A stretch of DNA of 64,000 nucleotides from the NCBI RefSeq assembly GCF_001280085.1, contig NZ_LGED01000221.1, forward strand, positions 65,876 through 129,875. Reading direction: 5' to 3'. The notes beneath the pieces are model-generated. The model did not search any database. It was not told the origin of the DNA and saw nothing but the letters and a program-made list of their open reading frames with translations. This document shows positions 8,673-16,959 of this stretch, in pieces. The stretch comes from Saccharothrix sp. NRRL B-16348 (GTDB taxonomy: Bacteria; Actinomycetota; Actinomycetes; Mycobacteriales; Pseudonocardiaceae). The number at the start of each line of letters is the position of its first letter. Positions within the stretch are counted from its first letter, which is position 1. A program made the position numbers and the translations under genes.

Positions 8673-9566
8673 ATGGACGACGGACCCGGCCCACTCGGCG
8701 ACTTCCTGCAGGCCAGACGGGCGCTGCTGCGTCCGCAGGACGTCGGGCTGCGCGACCTCGGGCCCCGCAGGCGGGTGGCCGGGCTGCGGCGCGAGGAACT
8801 GGCCCAGCTGGCGGGCGTCAGCGTCTCGTACTACACGAGGTTGGAGCAGGGGCTGTCCCGCGGGGCGTCGGCCGAGGTGCTCGAAGCGATCGCCCGCGCA
8901 CTGCAGCTCGACGACCACGAGCGCGAGCACCTCGACCGGCTCGCCGGGGCCGCCCGCCGCACTCCCCGCGCACGCCGCCCCCGGCCCGAGAAGCTCACCG
9001 ACGAGACGCGGGACGTCCTGCGCGCCGTGGACGGCGTTCCGGCGCTGGTGCTCGGCCGGCGCACGGACGTGCTGGCGTGGAACGCCCTCGGGCACGCCTT
9101 GCTGGCCGGCCACCTGGACTTCCACAGCCCGGACGACCCGGCGGTGCGGCCGAACATGAGCCGGCTGGTGTTCCTGGACCCGCACTGCCGGGAGCTGTAC
9201 GCGGACTGGCGGCTCAAGGCCCGGGCGGTGGTCGGCAACCTGCGGATCACCGTCGGCAAGCACCCGGAGGACCCGCTGCTCGCGGAGCTGATCGGCGAGC
9301 TGACGATGAAGAGCCCGGAGTTCGTCGCCCTCTGGGGCGACCACAGCGTGGAACCCTGCGACGCCACGTCCTACGAGCTGCACCACCCCGTCGTGGGCAC
9401 GGTGCACGTGACGCAGCAGACCCTGTCGATCGCCCGCTCGCCGGAACAGGTGCTGATCCTCTGCACGACCCCCGCCGGCTCGCCCTCCGAGGAGGCTCTC
9501 GCACTGCTCCGACAGACGAGCGGTCGTCCCGACGCGCGTCGGGACGACCGCTTCGCGTGGCACTAG
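8673..9566 (+). CDS. XRE-family regulator with MmyB-like ligand-binding domain
   Basis: 297-residue transcription factor. Residues about 28-85 are an XRE helix-turn-helix (RREELAQLAGVSVSYYTRLEQG), followed by the MmyB-type ligand-binding domain (about 110-275) that often binds fatty-acid-like ligands. The ATG at 8673 has no Shine-Dalgarno but a -10-like GATACT seven bases upstream, which suggests a leaderless mRNA. It is divergent from the metallo-beta-lactamase/carboxylesterase operon, a very common arrangement for this family, so it probably controls that operon and itself. The last 16 codons overlap a perfect 15-bp hairpin, and its TAG stop shares the CTAG tetramer with the convergent GH43 gene stop. 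Confidence 0.9.
   Translation: MDDGPGPLGDFLQARRALLRPQDVGLRDLGPRRRVAGLRREELAQLAGVSVSYYTRLEQGLSRGASAEVLEAIARALQLDDHEREHLDRLAGAARRTPRARRPRPEKLTDETRDVLRAVDGVPALVLGRRTDVLAWNALGHALLAGHLDFHSPDDPAVRPNMSRLVFLDPHCRELYADWRLKARAVVGNLRITVGKHPEDPLLAELIGELTMKSPEFVALWGDHSVEPCDATSYELHHPVVGTVHVTQQTLSIARSPEQVLILCTTPAGSPSEEALALLRQTSGRPDARRDDRFAWH
9519..9552. terminator. bidirectional hairpin inside the XRE gene 3' end
   Basis: AGCGGTCGTCCCGAC (9519-9533) pairs perfectly with GTCGGGACGACCGCT (9538-9552) around GCGC. It terminates the GH43/GH51 operon on the minus strand and lies inside the coding end of the XRE gene. Confidence 0.75.
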
Positions 9567-11989
9567 CGCTTGTTGACCTTCAGGACGACCGTCGTCGACG
9601 ACGGGGCGTGGTTGGCGTCGCCGTCGTAGACCACGGTCAGCTGCCACCGGCCCACGCCGAGTGCGGCGGTGTCGATGGAGACGGTCGCACGTCCGTTCAC
9701 CAGGGTGGCGCGACCCACTTCCAGGTCACCGCCGGAGATGATCCGGACGGCTCCCGTCCGGGCGTGGGGGTCACCCTTGACCTCGACCCGGGCGAACGCG
9801 TCGCCGCCGAGCCTGACCGCGTCCCGGCTGAGGGTGGCGGTCGTGGTGCTCGGGTCGAGCGTCTCCCGCGGCACGGAGATCGTGTTGACCTGCTCGACGA
9901 GGCCCGCGTGGTCGACGGCCCGGTACCGCACCGTCGTGGCGACGTCGCCGAAGGTCAACGGCGAGGTGTACGTCGTCCAGGCCGAGTCGCCCACCTGGTA
10001 CTCGACCCGCGCGACGCCGGAGGTGTCGTCCGCGGCCACGACGGACACCGACCGCGCCGTGCCGTTCCACGAAGCACGGCTGACCGGCGCCTGCGTGTCG
10101 ACGTTGACGTCCCGGGTCACGAGGCTCGACACGTTCCCGGTGATGTCCGTCGCCGTGGCCTGCACGGTGTGCCTGCCGTCGGTCAACGTCACCACGTCGG
10201 TGGTGCGCCACGCGCCGTCCACGGCCATCTCGGTGGACTGCACGCCGTTCTCGTCGGCGGCCGTGGCCTTCACCTCGACCGGAACCGTGAACCAGTCGCC
10301 GGTCGGCGACGCGGGCGTCGTGCTCAGCGACACCGTCGGGTCGAGGCTGTCGGTCACGATCACCGTCACCCTGGCGCGGACCACCTGGCCCGCCAACGTG
10401 CCCTCGACCTGGAACGAACCCCACGACCCGTACTGCGACGGGTCCACGTCGGCCCAGGACACCGGGGTCGCCCGGGTCGAGCCGTCCGCGTAGGTCACGT
10501 CCACGGTGGACGGCAGCGACGGAGCCACCCCCTCACGGGTCCGCACCGACACCGACGCGACCGACCTGGCCAGCAGGTTCGGCTGCATCGCCGCACGCAG
10601 CGCGTCCAGCTCGGCCTGGCTGATCGGGATGACCGTGCCGTGCCGCGGGCTGCGCGGCAGCGCCGAGTCCGGGACCGCCGTCCACACACCGGAGGCGATG
10701 TCGTCGGTCTGGAACGCCAGGTACCCCTGACCGCCGTGGTAGCTCGGCTGGTCGATCAGCATGTGCCAGCGGCCGGGCACCACGTTGTCGCGGAACACCG
10801 TCGGACCCTCGCCGCCGGTGAACGTCCCGCCCCACGGGTTGGGCTGGCCGACGCCGATCCGCTCGCGGACCAGGGACCACGGCGCGGACGTCGTGGTCGG
10901 CAGCGTCCCGGTGACCGGGGCCATCAGGTCGGTCGACTTCTCCTGCCGGACCGTCATGGACGCCTCGTCCTTGATGAACCGGTAGAACGTGTCGCCGTCG
11001 CGCACCACGGTCGCGTCGATCATGCCGAGACCGGTGCCCCGCTTGACGTCGACCCACGGCCGCGCCTCGCTGAACGTGCGGAAGTCGCGCGTGGTCGCGT
11101 ACATCATCCGGTTGTAGGAGGTCCGGAAGTCGCGGGTGGCGACGTCGGTCGTCGGGTAGAGGTTCGACGCCCAGTAGACGACGTAGTTGCCCGACGCCTC
11201 GTCGTAGAACGCCTCGGGCGCCCAGGTGTTGCCCGCGAAGTCCGACGACACCTTGATCATCCGCTGCTCCGACCAGTGCACCAGGTCGGTGGACTCCCAC
11301 ACCATCAGGTGCTTGCTGCCGGACTCCTGCGCCTCGCTGAAGTTGTTGCCGCCGAAGATCTTCAGGTCGGTCGCCAGCAGGTAGAACTTGTCGCCCTCGT
11401 GCGACCGGATGAGGAACGGGTCGCGCAGGCCCCGCTCCCCCATGGTCGAGGTGAGCACTGGGCGGCCGTTGTTCAGCTCGTCCCAGGACCGCGGGTCGTT
11501 GCCCTTCGACGCGGCGAAGTAGATCTTCTCGCCGTCGTCGGTGCTCTCACCGACGAAGTACGGGAAGAAGTACGCCTCGTGGCTCGCGGTGGCGGGCAGC
11601 GGGAGCACGGTGACCGGGATCGTGCGGGTCGCCGTGCCGCCGGCCAGCGTGGCGGTGACGGTCAGGTCCACCGTCACCGGCTCGCCGCCGTGCGCGGGCC
11701 GGGTGACCTCGCCGGTGTCGGTCACGACGCTCTCGTTGGCCGACTGCCACGCCAGCGTCGCACCGTTGGCGCTGGTCAGGGGAAGGGTGAGGTTCCCCCG
11801 CACGCCGTCGGCGTCGGTCAGCGTGACGGCGTCGACCGCGGCCTGCGCGGTCTCTTCCACCGCGTACGAGGCCATCAGGCCAGGTGCGGTCGCGTAGGCG
11901 GGCACGGCGGCGAGTCCGCCCGCCAGGAGTGCGGCGCCCAGCAGCGCGAGGGCGGTCCGCTTGCGCATGGCGATCCTCATCCCGATCAC
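9563..11989 (-). CDS. secreted GH43-like arabinosidase with Ig-like domains
   Basis: Extracellular glycosidase of 805-808 residues. A signal peptide (MRKRTALALLGAALLAGG) is followed by an atrophied-Ig-like domain (about 35-115) and a five-bladed-propeller region (about 120-480) with GH43-type segments (GLRDPFLIRS, WAPEAFYD, GEGPTVFRD). An Ig-like Big_4 domain comes next (about 490-560, ending RVTVIVTD), then an OmpL47-like repeat (TATDITGNVSS) and a C-terminal Ig-like domain (about 715-805). It probably releases arabinose from arabinan or arabinoxylan side chains. The GTG at 11989 overlaps the GH51 stop (GTGA); ATG codons at 11980 and 11968 are also plausible starts behind GAGGAG/GAGGA. Either way it is translationally coupled to GH51. 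Exact GH43 subfamily not determined. Confidence 0.8.
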   Translation of the reverse strand: MIGMRIAMRKRTALALLGAALLAGGLAAVPAYATAPGLMASYAVEETAQAAVDAVTLTDADGVRGNLTLPLTSANGATLAWQSANESVVTDTGEVTRPAHGGEPVTVDLTVTATLAGGTATRTIPVTVLPLPATASHEAYFFPYFVGESTDDGEKIYFAASKGNDPRSWDELNNGRPVLTSTMGERGLRDPFLIRSHEGDKFYLLATDLKIFGGNNFSEAQESGSKHLMVWESTDLVHWSEQRMIKVSSDFAGNTWAPEAFYDEASGNYVVYWASNLYPTTDVATRDFRTSYNRMMYATTRDFRTFSEARPWVDVKRGTGLGMIDATVVRDGDTFYRFIKDEASMTVRQEKSTDLMAPVTGTLPTTTSAPWSLVRERIGVGQPNPWGGTFTGGEGPTVFRDNVVPGRWHMLIDQPSYHGGQGYLAFQTDDIASGVWTAVPDSALPRSPRHGTVIPISQAELDALRAAMQPNLLARSVASVSVRTREGVAPSLPSTVDVTYADGSTRATPVSWADVDPSQYGSWGSFQVEGTLAGQVVRARVTVIVTDSLDPTVSLSTTPASPTGDWFTVPVEVKATAADENGVQSTEMAVDGAWRTTDVVTLTDGRHTVQATATDITGNVSSLVTRDVNVDTQAPVSRASWNGTARSVSVVAADDTSGVARVEYQVGDSAWTTYTSPLTFGDVATTVRYRAVDHAGLVEQVNTISVPRETLDPSTTTATLSRDAVRLGGDAFARVEVKGDPHARTGAVRIISGGDLEVGRATLVNGRATVSIDTAALGVGRWQLTVVYDGDANHAPSSTTVVLKVNKR

Positions 11990-14900
11990 CCTCTCCTCGG
12001 CTTGGTGATGCGCACGACCAGGCTGGTCTGCGATGGGTTGTGCCCGCCGTCGCCGAGGTAGCGCACGACGAGGGTGTGGTCACCGACGCTCAGGCCGCTG
12101 GTGTCGAGCGACACCGTGGCGGTCCCGTTGGTCAAGGTCGCTGATGCCAGGGGCACGGACGACTCCAGGATTCGGATCTCGCCGGTCGGCGTCGTGCCGC
12201 CGGACGTGCTGCCGACCTTCACGGTCAGCGGGAGGACGGTGCCCTGCTCGACCCTCGGCTTGGACGGCGTCACCGTCGTCGTGGTCGACTTCAGCTGCGC
12301 CTGCTTCGCGGGCACCACGACCGTTCCGGGCTCCTCGACGTTGCCCAGCCGGTCGACCGCGCGGAACTGCACGGCGGTCTCGGCGTTGCCGACCACGACC
12401 GGGGCCGCGTACGGCTGCCAGTCGGCCGTGCCGACCCGGGTCTCGATCCGGTCGACCCCGACTCCGGAGTCCGCGGCGCGGACGGCGACGGTGCGCGCGG
12501 CGCCGTCCACCGTGGCGTTGGAGACCGGCGCGACGCTGTCGATGCCGAACGTGACGGGACGGATCACGCCGACGTTGCCCGCCGCGTCCACGGCGCGTAC
12601 TTCCACGGTGTGCTGACCGTCGCCGCTCACCTGCACCTCGGCGTCGGGGCTCGACCACCACGCGCCGCCGTCGACGCGGAACTCGATCCGGTCGAGCCGC
12701 CGGTCGTCGGTGGCGGTCGCCGACACGGTGACCGGGTCGCCGTACCAGCCGTTGACGGTCCTGCCCTGCACGGTCACGTCGCCGACGACCGGTGCGACGG
12801 CGTCGGTGGTGCGCAGCCGCAGGAACGTGATCGACTGCGCGGGGAAGTCGTAGCCGAAGTCGTTCGACAGCCCGCTGAGCTGCCGGGTCGTGGGCACGAC
12901 CTTGGTCGGGTCGGCCTTGGTGTTGGTGTCGCCGGGCGCGCCGGTCATCTGGGTGACCTCGCCGTCGGGCAGCACGCCCGCGTCGGCGACCTTGACCCGC
13001 GTGCGGACGGTCTCGTCCGAGGTGTTGACCACCTTGGCCACGATGTCGCCGCTGGCCTTGTCCCGGGTGACGACCTGGAACAGCTTCTCGTCCGCGCCGG
13101 ACTCGTAGGTCATCTGCAGCTCGCCGTTGAGGTACAGCGAGATGGTGTTGCCCGCGACGACGACCTTCACGCGGTAGGTCGCGCCGGTGTCCACGCTGTG
13201 GCCCTCGACCGACTTGACCTCGACCGCGCTGCCGCCCGAGGCCTTCTGCAGCACCGACCGGGTGTTGTTCCAGCCGCCGAGGTTCCACCAGTAGAAGTCG
13301 TTGGTGGCCTTGGCGCCGAACCCGACGAGGAAGCCCTCGGCGCCGGAGAGCTTCTTGGCGTCGAGTTCGAGGGTGTAGTTCGTCCAGTTCTTCGCGTACG
13401 CCTCGTCGATGATGCTGCGGGCGTCGGTGGTCGTGGCGGACGACTGGACGTACTCGCCGTTGGCGACGCCCCAAGTGCCTGCGGTCGGGTTCCACTGGTC
13501 GCCGTTGGTGAAGTCGTCGGAGAACAGCGTCTCACCGTTGGCGTTGGAAGTGACCTTGACGTTGTCGTAGGCGGCGGCGGTGTTCCAGGTGGACAGGAAG
13601 ATGCCGCCGTTGACGACCGACTGGTTGACGGAGCCGTTGAAGGTGCTCGGCACGACCTCGTCACCGACGTTGTTGCCGAACATCTTCTGCACCTCCCAGT
13701 TGGGGGTGTTCCACGACTCGTCGTTGTCGAACCAGATGGCGTCCGGGTTCCACTGCACGTACGACTCGTTGGACAGCAGCGGCGCGTAGGACGCCAGCCG
13801 CACCACGTCGGCGTTGCGCTGCAGACCCGTCATGTACGACGCCTCGACCAGGGCGTTGCGGAACGTGTTGCCGCGCGAGGCGTACTCGCCCAGGAACACC
13901 TTGGGGCCGTTGCGGTCGTAGCTGTCGTAGCGGTGGTTGTTCAGCAGGAACCAGTCGGGGTCGTTGTAGTAGTGCTCGTCGACCATGTCGACGTTCTGGC
14001 GGCGGTTGTAGTCCCACAGGGTCTCGAACCGCGCGCCCGCGTCGTCCGGCCCGGAGTTGGAGATGATGGTGATCTCCGGGTGGCGCGCCTCGATGGCGTC
14101 CCGGAACGCCGGGAAGTTCGCCTCGAAGGTCGTGGTGTTCTCCTCGTTGCCCAGGCCGATCATCTCCAGCCCGAACGGCTCCGGGTGGCCGAGCGCGGCC
14201 CGCTTGGCGCCCCACTCGGTGGTGACGTCGCCGTTGGCGAACTCGATGAGGTCGAGGGTGTCGTCGACCCAGCGGGCGATCACCGCCGGGTCCTTCATCT
14301 CGGGGATGGTGCTGCCGCAGCCGTTGGCGCCCACGGACACCACGGGCAGCGGTTCGGCGCCGAGGTCTTCCGCGAACTTGAAGTACTCGAGGTAGCCGAT
14401 GCCGTAGGTCTGGTTGTAGCCCCAGAAGTTCCAGTTGGTCGGGCGCTCCTCGACCGCGCCGATCGTCTCCTTCCACTGGTAGGTGCGGCGACGGTCGGTG
14501 AAGCCGCTCTCCTCGTAGGTGCGGAACGTGCCGACGTTGGTGACGCAGCCGCCGGGGAAGCGCAGGAACGTCGGCTTCATCGCGGCGATCTTCTCGGCCA
14601 GGTCCTTGCGGAGCACCGACTTGCCGTTCACCGGGCCGACCCAGCGGTCCTGCGGCATGAGCGAGATCATGTCGAGGCCGACGGTCGAGGCCGCGCCCGC
14701 GGTGACGACGAGGCGTGCGGCGTCGGTCGTGGCGGCGCCGGTGAGCGTCACCGGGTACTGCTTCCAGGTGTCCGAGCCGTCCACGGCCACGGCGCCCTCG
14801 GCGTAGGTGACGGCGCCGTCCGCGCTGACCAGGCGGATGGCCAGGTCCTGGGCGGTCGTGGTGCGCGCCCACACCGAGGCGTCGTACGTCGCGCCCGCCT

Positions 14901-16335
14901 TGACCGCGAAGCCGCGGTTGTAGCCGAGGTTGCGCAGGCCGTCGCCGGGACCGTCGGCGACCAGCCGGAAGTGGTTGCGGTTCATGGTGTTGAGCCGGGT
15001 GTCGTCGTCGACGACGAGCGCTTGCGGAGCCGTGCCGCCGCCGTTGACGACCTCCCAGCCGGTCATGCCGGTGAAGCTCTCGTTGTCCGAGGAGTTGAAC
15101 TCGAACGACCGGTTGCGCACCAGCTCGGCGTAGAGGCCGCCGTCCGCGGCGTAGTTGATGTCCTCGTAGAAGATGCCGAACATCGTGTCGCTGATCTGCG
15201 CGGCGGCCGCGTCGCCGTCGATGGCCAGCTCGGCGTCGGACGTGCTGACCTGGGAGAGCTTGAAGCGGACCGCGGCGGCCTTGTCGCCGAGCACCAGCGG
15301 GCCCGTGCCGCCCGCGTAGCCGGTGCCGTCGGCGTCACGCAGGAAGAGCTCGCCGCCCGCGGCGTCGGTCAGCCGCACGGGCGAGGCCGCGCCGCCGGTC
15401 TGGCCGAGCGCGAGGCGGCCGTCCGTGACGACGACCGGGCGGTCGCCCTCGGCGGTGCGCAGGTGGACCGTGCCGTCGGCCTGGGCGGCCGCGGTGAAGA
15501 CCAGGGTGGACAGCGGCGGCTCGGGCGAGAGCGCCAGTCCGGCCTCGGTCTCGACCAGGTGGCCGCCCGTGGCGCCCTTGATCGAGAACGTGCCGGCGGG
15601 CTGGATGTCCCGGCCCGCGGCCGCGGTGACCCGGAAGTCGTCGAACGCGGCGTCGAGCGCCGTGCCGTCGAGCGCGCCGAACGCGTAGAGGCCGACCTGG
15701 GTCGTCCGGAACGCGGCGGTGACCGCCGAGGCGTCCACCCACGCTCCGGAGGCGTCCTTGTACCGGGTGGTGATGGTGTCCCCGACCCGCTGGAGCTGCA
15801 GCGCCTCGCCGGTCGAGCCCGGCCGGTCGACGAACCGCTCGGCGCGGAACGCCGCCGCGGTCTCGACGTCGTTCTCGATCGCGATCCCGGACGGGGCCAG
15901 GGTGCCCACGAAGGTCAGGCCCGAGCGGACGTAGTTGTCCATGTCCTGCCAGGCGATCAGCCCGGCGCCCTGGTAGGTCTTGGCGACCTGGGCGCGCACG
16001 GTCACCTCGGCGGTGAAGTCGCCCGCCGGGATGTCGACCATGAACACGTTACGCGCCGTGTTGACCGCCTGGTAGGTGTCACCGGTCTGGCCGGTGACCC
16101 GCAGGGATCCGTCGCGGAGGGTCCAGGCGTTCGGGTCCTCGTTGACGATCCCCCACTCCGGCCGGAGCGTGGTCGAGGCGAAGTCGTCCGTCCAGGTCTC
16201 TCCTTCGACGGCCCCCGCGCTGGGGGCGGTCACCGCGGAGAGCGCGACACCGAGGGTGACCGGCAGAGCCGCGGCCACCAGGGCACTGATCCACCGTCGG
16301 CCCGGTCTGCCGACCGACCGCTGCGCTGTCGTCAT
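11986..16335 (-). CDS. secreted multidomain GH51 alpha-L-arabinofuranosidase
   Basis: 1449-residue exported enzyme that removes terminal arabinofuranose from arabinan/arabinoxylan. Signal peptide about 1-42. A concanavalin-like domain (about 45-235, WTDDFASTTLRPEW) and a beta-sandwich (245-365) precede the GH51 core, which starts at DTMFGIFYEDINYAADGGLY. The acid/base Glu lies in IGLGNEE (about residue 730) and the nucleophile Glu in FLGEYASRG (about 817). A second concanavalin-like segment (FSDDFTNGDQW) is inserted before the GH51 C-terminal beta-domain; then come two OmpL47-like Ig modules (FRVDGGAWW; RAVDRLGNVEE) and a C-terminal Ig-like domain. Typical GH51 enzymes are about 500 intracellular residues, so this is an extended, extracellular form. 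First gene of an operon with GH43, downstream of LacI-type operators. Confidence 0.9.
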   Translation of the reverse strand: MTTAQRSVGRPGRRWISALVAAALPVTLGVALSAVTAPSAGAVEGETWTDDFASTTLRPEWGIVNEDPNAWTLRDGSLRVTGQTGDTYQAVNTARNVFMVDIPAGDFTAEVTVRAQVAKTYQGAGLIAWQDMDNYVRSGLTFVGTLAPSGIAIENDVETAAAFRAERFVDRPGSTGEALQLQRVGDTITTRYKDASGAWVDASAVTAAFRTTQVGLYAFGALDGTALDAAFDDFRVTAAAGRDIQPAGTFSIKGATGGHLVETEAGLALSPEPPLSTLVFTAAAQADGTVHLRTAEGDRPVVVTDGRLALGQTGGAASPVRLTDAAGGELFLRDADGTGYAGGTGPLVLGDKAAAVRFKLSQVSTSDAELAIDGDAAAAQISDTMFGIFYEDINYAADGGLYAELVRNRSFEFNSSDNESFTGMTGWEVVNGGGTAPQALVVDDDTRLNTMNRNHFRLVADGPGDGLRNLGYNRGFAVKAGATYDASVWARTTTAQDLAIRLVSADGAVTYAEGAVAVDGSDTWKQYPVTLTGAATTDAARLVVTAGAASTVGLDMISLMPQDRWVGPVNGKSVLRKDLAEKIAAMKPTFLRFPGGCVTNVGTFRTYEESGFTDRRRTYQWKETIGAVEERPTNWNFWGYNQTYGIGYLEYFKFAEDLGAEPLPVVSVGANGCGSTIPEMKDPAVIARWVDDTLDLIEFANGDVTTEWGAKRAALGHPEPFGLEMIGLGNEENTTTFEANFPAFRDAIEARHPEITIISNSGPDDAGARFETLWDYNRRQNVDMVDEHYYNDPDWFLLNNHRYDSYDRNGPKVFLGEYASRGNTFRNALVEASYMTGLQRNADVVRLASYAPLLSNESYVQWNPDAIWFDNDESWNTPNWEVQKMFGNNVGDEVVPSTFNGSVNQSVVNGGIFLSTWNTAAAYDNVKVTSNANGETLFSDDFTNGDQWNPTAGTWGVANGEYVQSSATTTDARSIIDEAYAKNWTNYTLELDAKKLSGAEGFLVGFGAKATNDFYWWNLGGWNNTRSVLQKASGGSAVEVKSVEGHSVDTGATYRVKVVVAGNTISLYLNGELQMTYESGADEKLFQVVTRDKASGDIVAKVVNTSDETVRTRVKVADAGVLPDGEVTQMTGAPGDTNTKADPTKVVPTTRQLSGLSNDFGYDFPAQSITFLRLRTTDAVAPVVGDVTVQGRTVNGWYGDPVTVSATATDDRRLDRIEFRVDGGAWWSSPDAEVQVSGDGQHTVEVRAVDAAGNVGVIRPVTFGIDSVAPVSNATVDGAARTVAVRAADSGVGVDRIETRVGTADWQPYAAPVVVGNAETAVQFRAVDRLGNVEEPGTVVVPAKQAQLKSTTTTVTPSKPRVEQGTVLPLTVKVGSTSGGTTPTGEIRILESSVPLASATLTNGTATVSLDTSGLSVGDHTLVVRYLGDGGHNPSQTSLVVRITKPRRG

Positions 16336-16373
16336 GAGGAGGGCTCCACTCTGAGTTCCACCGCCGTAGGAAA

Positions 16374-16387
16374 TGCCAGCGTTACCA
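16374..16387. promoter_or_regulatory. weak LacI-type operator
   Basis: TGCCAGCGTTACCA matches 10 of 14 positions of TGTTAGCGCTAACA. It is 38 bp upstream of the GH51 start and 9 bp from the better site at 16396. Confidence 0.35.
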
Positions 16388-16395
16388 CCGGGGAG

Positions 16396-16409
16396 TGTGA
16401 GCGTTAACA
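16396..16409. promoter_or_regulatory. LacI-type operator upstream of GH51
   Basis: TGTGAGCGTTAACA matches 12 of 14 positions of the palindrome TGTTAGCGCTAACA. It lies 61 bp upstream of the GH51 start. The likely ligand is the LacI protein at 39914-40951. Confidence 0.65.
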
Positions 16410-16427
16410 GACCTGATCGTCAAGGGA

Positions 16428-16445
16428 GGTTCACAACGGTGAACC
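16428..16445. promoter_or_regulatory. perfect 18-bp palindrome (TTCAC-N4-GTGAA class)
   Basis: GGTTCACAACGGTGAACC is a perfect inverted repeat with a four-base centre. The same 14-bp core occurs twice upstream of the pectate lyase at 63688 and 63706, suggesting a shared, unidentified regulator. Confidence 0.6.
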
Positions 16446-16560
16446 CGGCGCCGATGTGCGAGGTCAGGCGCGGTGCGCAAGGCGGCGAGCACCGCCGCCC
16501 GCCGGCAACCTGCCTCATGCTTCCCCAGTCGCCGACACGCGAAGTTTCCCCACTACTGGC

Positions 16561-16574
16561 TGTTATCGCTAACA
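16561..16574. promoter_or_regulatory. LacI-type operator between GH51 and GH127
   Basis: TGTTATCGCTAACA is a near-perfect palindrome with the central CG that LacI-family proteins recognise. It differs at one position from the site before GH62 at 41170. Confidence 0.75.
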
Positions 16575-16696
16575 TTTTCTGCGATCGAAGTCTTGCTGTG
16601 CGTGGTGACCGGGGTTACGGTTCGGGCCGCCGCTCCTCCGCCCGAAACCCGGCCGGGCCTGGGAGCACGTTGACCAAGCTCGCAAGGAGGCGATGC

Positions 16697-16792
16697 ATGG
16701 CTGTGCGCGCATCTCGTGGCCGGGTAGAGGCCGTCGAGCGGAACCGCCCGATCCGCCGAACCGGCGCGAGACGGCTGTCGACCGTCAAGTAG
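16697..16792 (+). CDS. 31-residue arginine-rich small ORF
   Basis: Short open frame preceded by a strong AAGGAGG (16684-16690, 6 bases before the ATG). The 31-residue product has ten arginines (begins MAVRASRGRVEAVERNRP) and no hydrophobic segment. It sits between the LacI operator at 16561 and the GH127 gene, so it may be a leader peptide or the surviving start of a lost gene: basic N-termini of this style are found on sugar ABC permeases, which are otherwise absent from this arabinan locus. The strong ribosome site supports translation; function unknown. Confidence 0.35.
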   Translation: MAVRASRGRVEAVERNRPIRRTGARRLSTVK

Positions 16793-16959
16793 TCCTTCCC
16801 ACCGAGCCCGCCCTTTCACGTCCCGGCGGCCGGTGTGCGACGTCCTCCTGGTCGCCGTGCCGCTCGCCGCGATCGTCGCCGCGCCCGCCGTCATCGGCCC
16901 CTGGTCGGCGGCACGGCTCCGCACGTCGATCAACCTCTCTCACCGCACTGGAGTGCCTA

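Larger units (their letters stand above)
16336..16959. other. divergent regulatory region of the arabinan locus
   Basis: 624 bp between the GH51 and GH127 starts. It holds two good LacI-type sites and one weak one, one perfect TTCAC-N4-GTGAA palindrome and a 31-codon open frame with a strong ribosome site. Around 16555-16600 it is noticeably more A+T-rich than its surroundings. From about 16830 the plus frame encodes a short hydrophobic stretch (DVLLVAVPLAAIVAAPAVI) with no clear start; I cannot support it as a gene. Confidence 0.7.
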
